A stretch of 47,216 bases of DNA from Armatimonadota bacterium (lineage in GTDB: Bacteria; Armatimonadota; Zipacnadia; JAUWAU01), in NCBI GenBank assembly GCA_030601885.1, contig JAUWAU010000044.1, positions 1 to 47,216 on the forward strand. Reading direction: 5' to 3'. A model generated the notes under the pieces. The model made no database searches, was not told the origin of the DNA, and was given only the letters and a program-made list of their open reading frames with translations. Within the stretch, counting starts at the first letter, position 1. Each line of letters begins with the position of its first letter. This document shows positions 46,508 to 47,216 of the stretch, one piece after another. The translations under genes were made by a program, and so were the position numbers.

Positions 46508-47216
46508 ATGGCCATGGGCACCAAACTGAAAGGAGCGCGGCGGGCCTCTATAGTCGTGTGTCCAGTACTTGTGGCGGCTGGCTTGCTGGCGTGGCTCGCG
46601 CTTACAACGAACCTCGTGGTGGACTTCCTCGCCCCGCCCTTGTACTCCCGCGGATACGGCCGCGTGGCATCCTCTCTGCTGGTGGCCATCGCTCGGATTC
46701 GGCCGGGCACTCGGGTAGCCTTCGAGGCACTGAACCAGAGGGCGTACTGCGGCATTGTGGCGGCGAGGAGGGGGCAGTACCCACAGGATCTCGTGACTCG
46801 TGAGATATGGGCAGACTATGGGCGAGTGGCTGAGTGGGGGGACGAGCATATGACAACAGTCTACGTGTGGACGGCCTCCATGCTCTTCCGGTCCGCTGGG
46901 GACGGTCAGAACGCTCTGGCCATCGCTGATGACGCGCTATCACGAGCGCCCCCGGACTCGGAACTCCCAGGTCTCGTCTCTGTGCGCATCGCTGCGCTTT
47001 TCTATAGCCTCAAGCACTATGAGGAGGTCATACGGACGTTCCACCAGTACGTGGCAGGTTGCCCGTCGATAGCCAGGACGCATACCGTGCGCCTCACGCT
47101 GGAGTCCTACTGGCGGGTGGGGCGAGGACCGGAGGGTGTGCACAGGCTCAGGGAATTGGCCCGTGCGCAGCCAGGCACCAAGCTTGCCGGGTCCGTCCAG
47201 CAGTGCCTGAGTCAGA
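46508..47216 (+). CDS. Membrane-anchored helical-repeat protein (cut by window edge)
   Basis: The frame from ATG 46508 stays open for 236 codons to the window end, so the gene is incomplete. One transmembrane helix lies at residues ~13-33 ('ASIVVCPVLVAAGLLAWLAL'). The rest is helical, with TPR-like spacing in 'NALAIADDALSRAPPDSELPGLVSVRIAALFYSLKHYEEVIRTFHQYVAGCP' and 'TLESYWRVGRGPEGVHRLRELARAQPGTK'. Function is unknown; it is probably a periplasm-facing scaffold. Codon use matches the native genes, unlike the repeat elements to its left. Confidence 0.65.
   Translation, partial: MAMGTKLKGARRASIVVCPVLVAAGLLAWLALTTNLVVDFLAPPLYSRGYGRVASSLLVAIARIRPGTRVAFEALNQRAYCGIVAARRGQYPQDLVTREIWADYGRVAEWGDEHMTTVYVWTASMLFRSAGDGQNALAIADDALSRAPPDSELPGLVSVRIAALFYSLKHYEEVIRTFHQYVAGCPSIARTHTVRLTLESYWRVGRGPEGVHRLRELARAQPGTKLAGSVQQCLSQ

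Overview
The window is a GC-rich (about 60-65 % by eye), densely coded bacterial chromosome segment. It encodes a Gram-negative envelope (kdsB, kdsA and kdsD for Kdo, next to mreBCD) and a partial futalosine-pathway menaquinone cluster (mqnE, a UbiA-family prenyltransferase, ubiX, ubiD, menG). It also holds many scattered carbohydrate genes: a GH28 protein, a UroD-like protein, two TIM-barrel sugar isomerases, Gfo/Idh/MocA, MDR and aldo-keto oxidoreductases. This mix suggests an uncultured, didermic, polysaccharide-using lineage of the Armatimonadota / Hydrogenedentota / Lentisphaerota kind. That placement is inference, and no rRNA is present to settle it.

Layout. 1-606 has no gene and carries tandem 140-bp repeats with a conserved hairpin. 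607-8971, mostly minus strand, holds a GH28 polygalacturonase-like gene, then a tight operon read leftwards: solute-binding protein, divergent sigma-54-like protein, THEP1 NTPase, UroD-like protein. Further right are an Mth938-domain protein and a secreted protein with a long Asp/Glu tract. Two back-to-back near-consensus promoters (9596-9683) divide a HIT hydrolase from a rightward run: degenerate NagA-like protein, GlcNAc-kinase-like protein, an unknown conserved protein, an AmrS radical-SAM protein, UbiB and Maf. 16238-22808 is an envelope operon (mreB-mreC-mreD-kdsB-kdsA-kdsD-metallophosphatase-coaX), with GTGA/ATGA overlaps in the Kdo part. It is followed by a zinc-ribbon protein, a homologue of cyanobacterial acyl-ACP reductase, lysS and sugar-metabolism genes. 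29710-35447 (minus) is the menaquinone region. M16 peptidase, DUF2089 and a tiny secreted ORF lie upstream of ubiD, behind a consensus promoter framed by AT-rich inverted repeats.

37762-41988 holds a sugar isomerase, a tRNA-like cloverleaf, a candidate ~250-nt noncoding RNA with its own promoter and terminator, a small CxxC protein, an ECF sigma factor, a stand-alone CBM48 protein and a GT4 glycosyltransferase. From 42 kb to the end the DNA is repeat-rich: one MITE inserted in another with a 5-bp target duplication, then two ~560-bp copies of a terminal-repeat-flanked, RHS-derived element on either side of a TolB-like propeller lipoprotein, then a gene cut by the window edge.

Palindromic repeats recur throughout: REP-like units at 23051, 32401, 32475 and 33918, and two in-frame insertions in mqnE. 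The most unusual items are the double repeat invasion of mqnE, the sigma-54-like protein with almost no region I, the nested MITEs, the RHS-derived repeat pair, the candidate ncRNA and tRNA-like element, and the compensatory base change in the 140-bp repeats.
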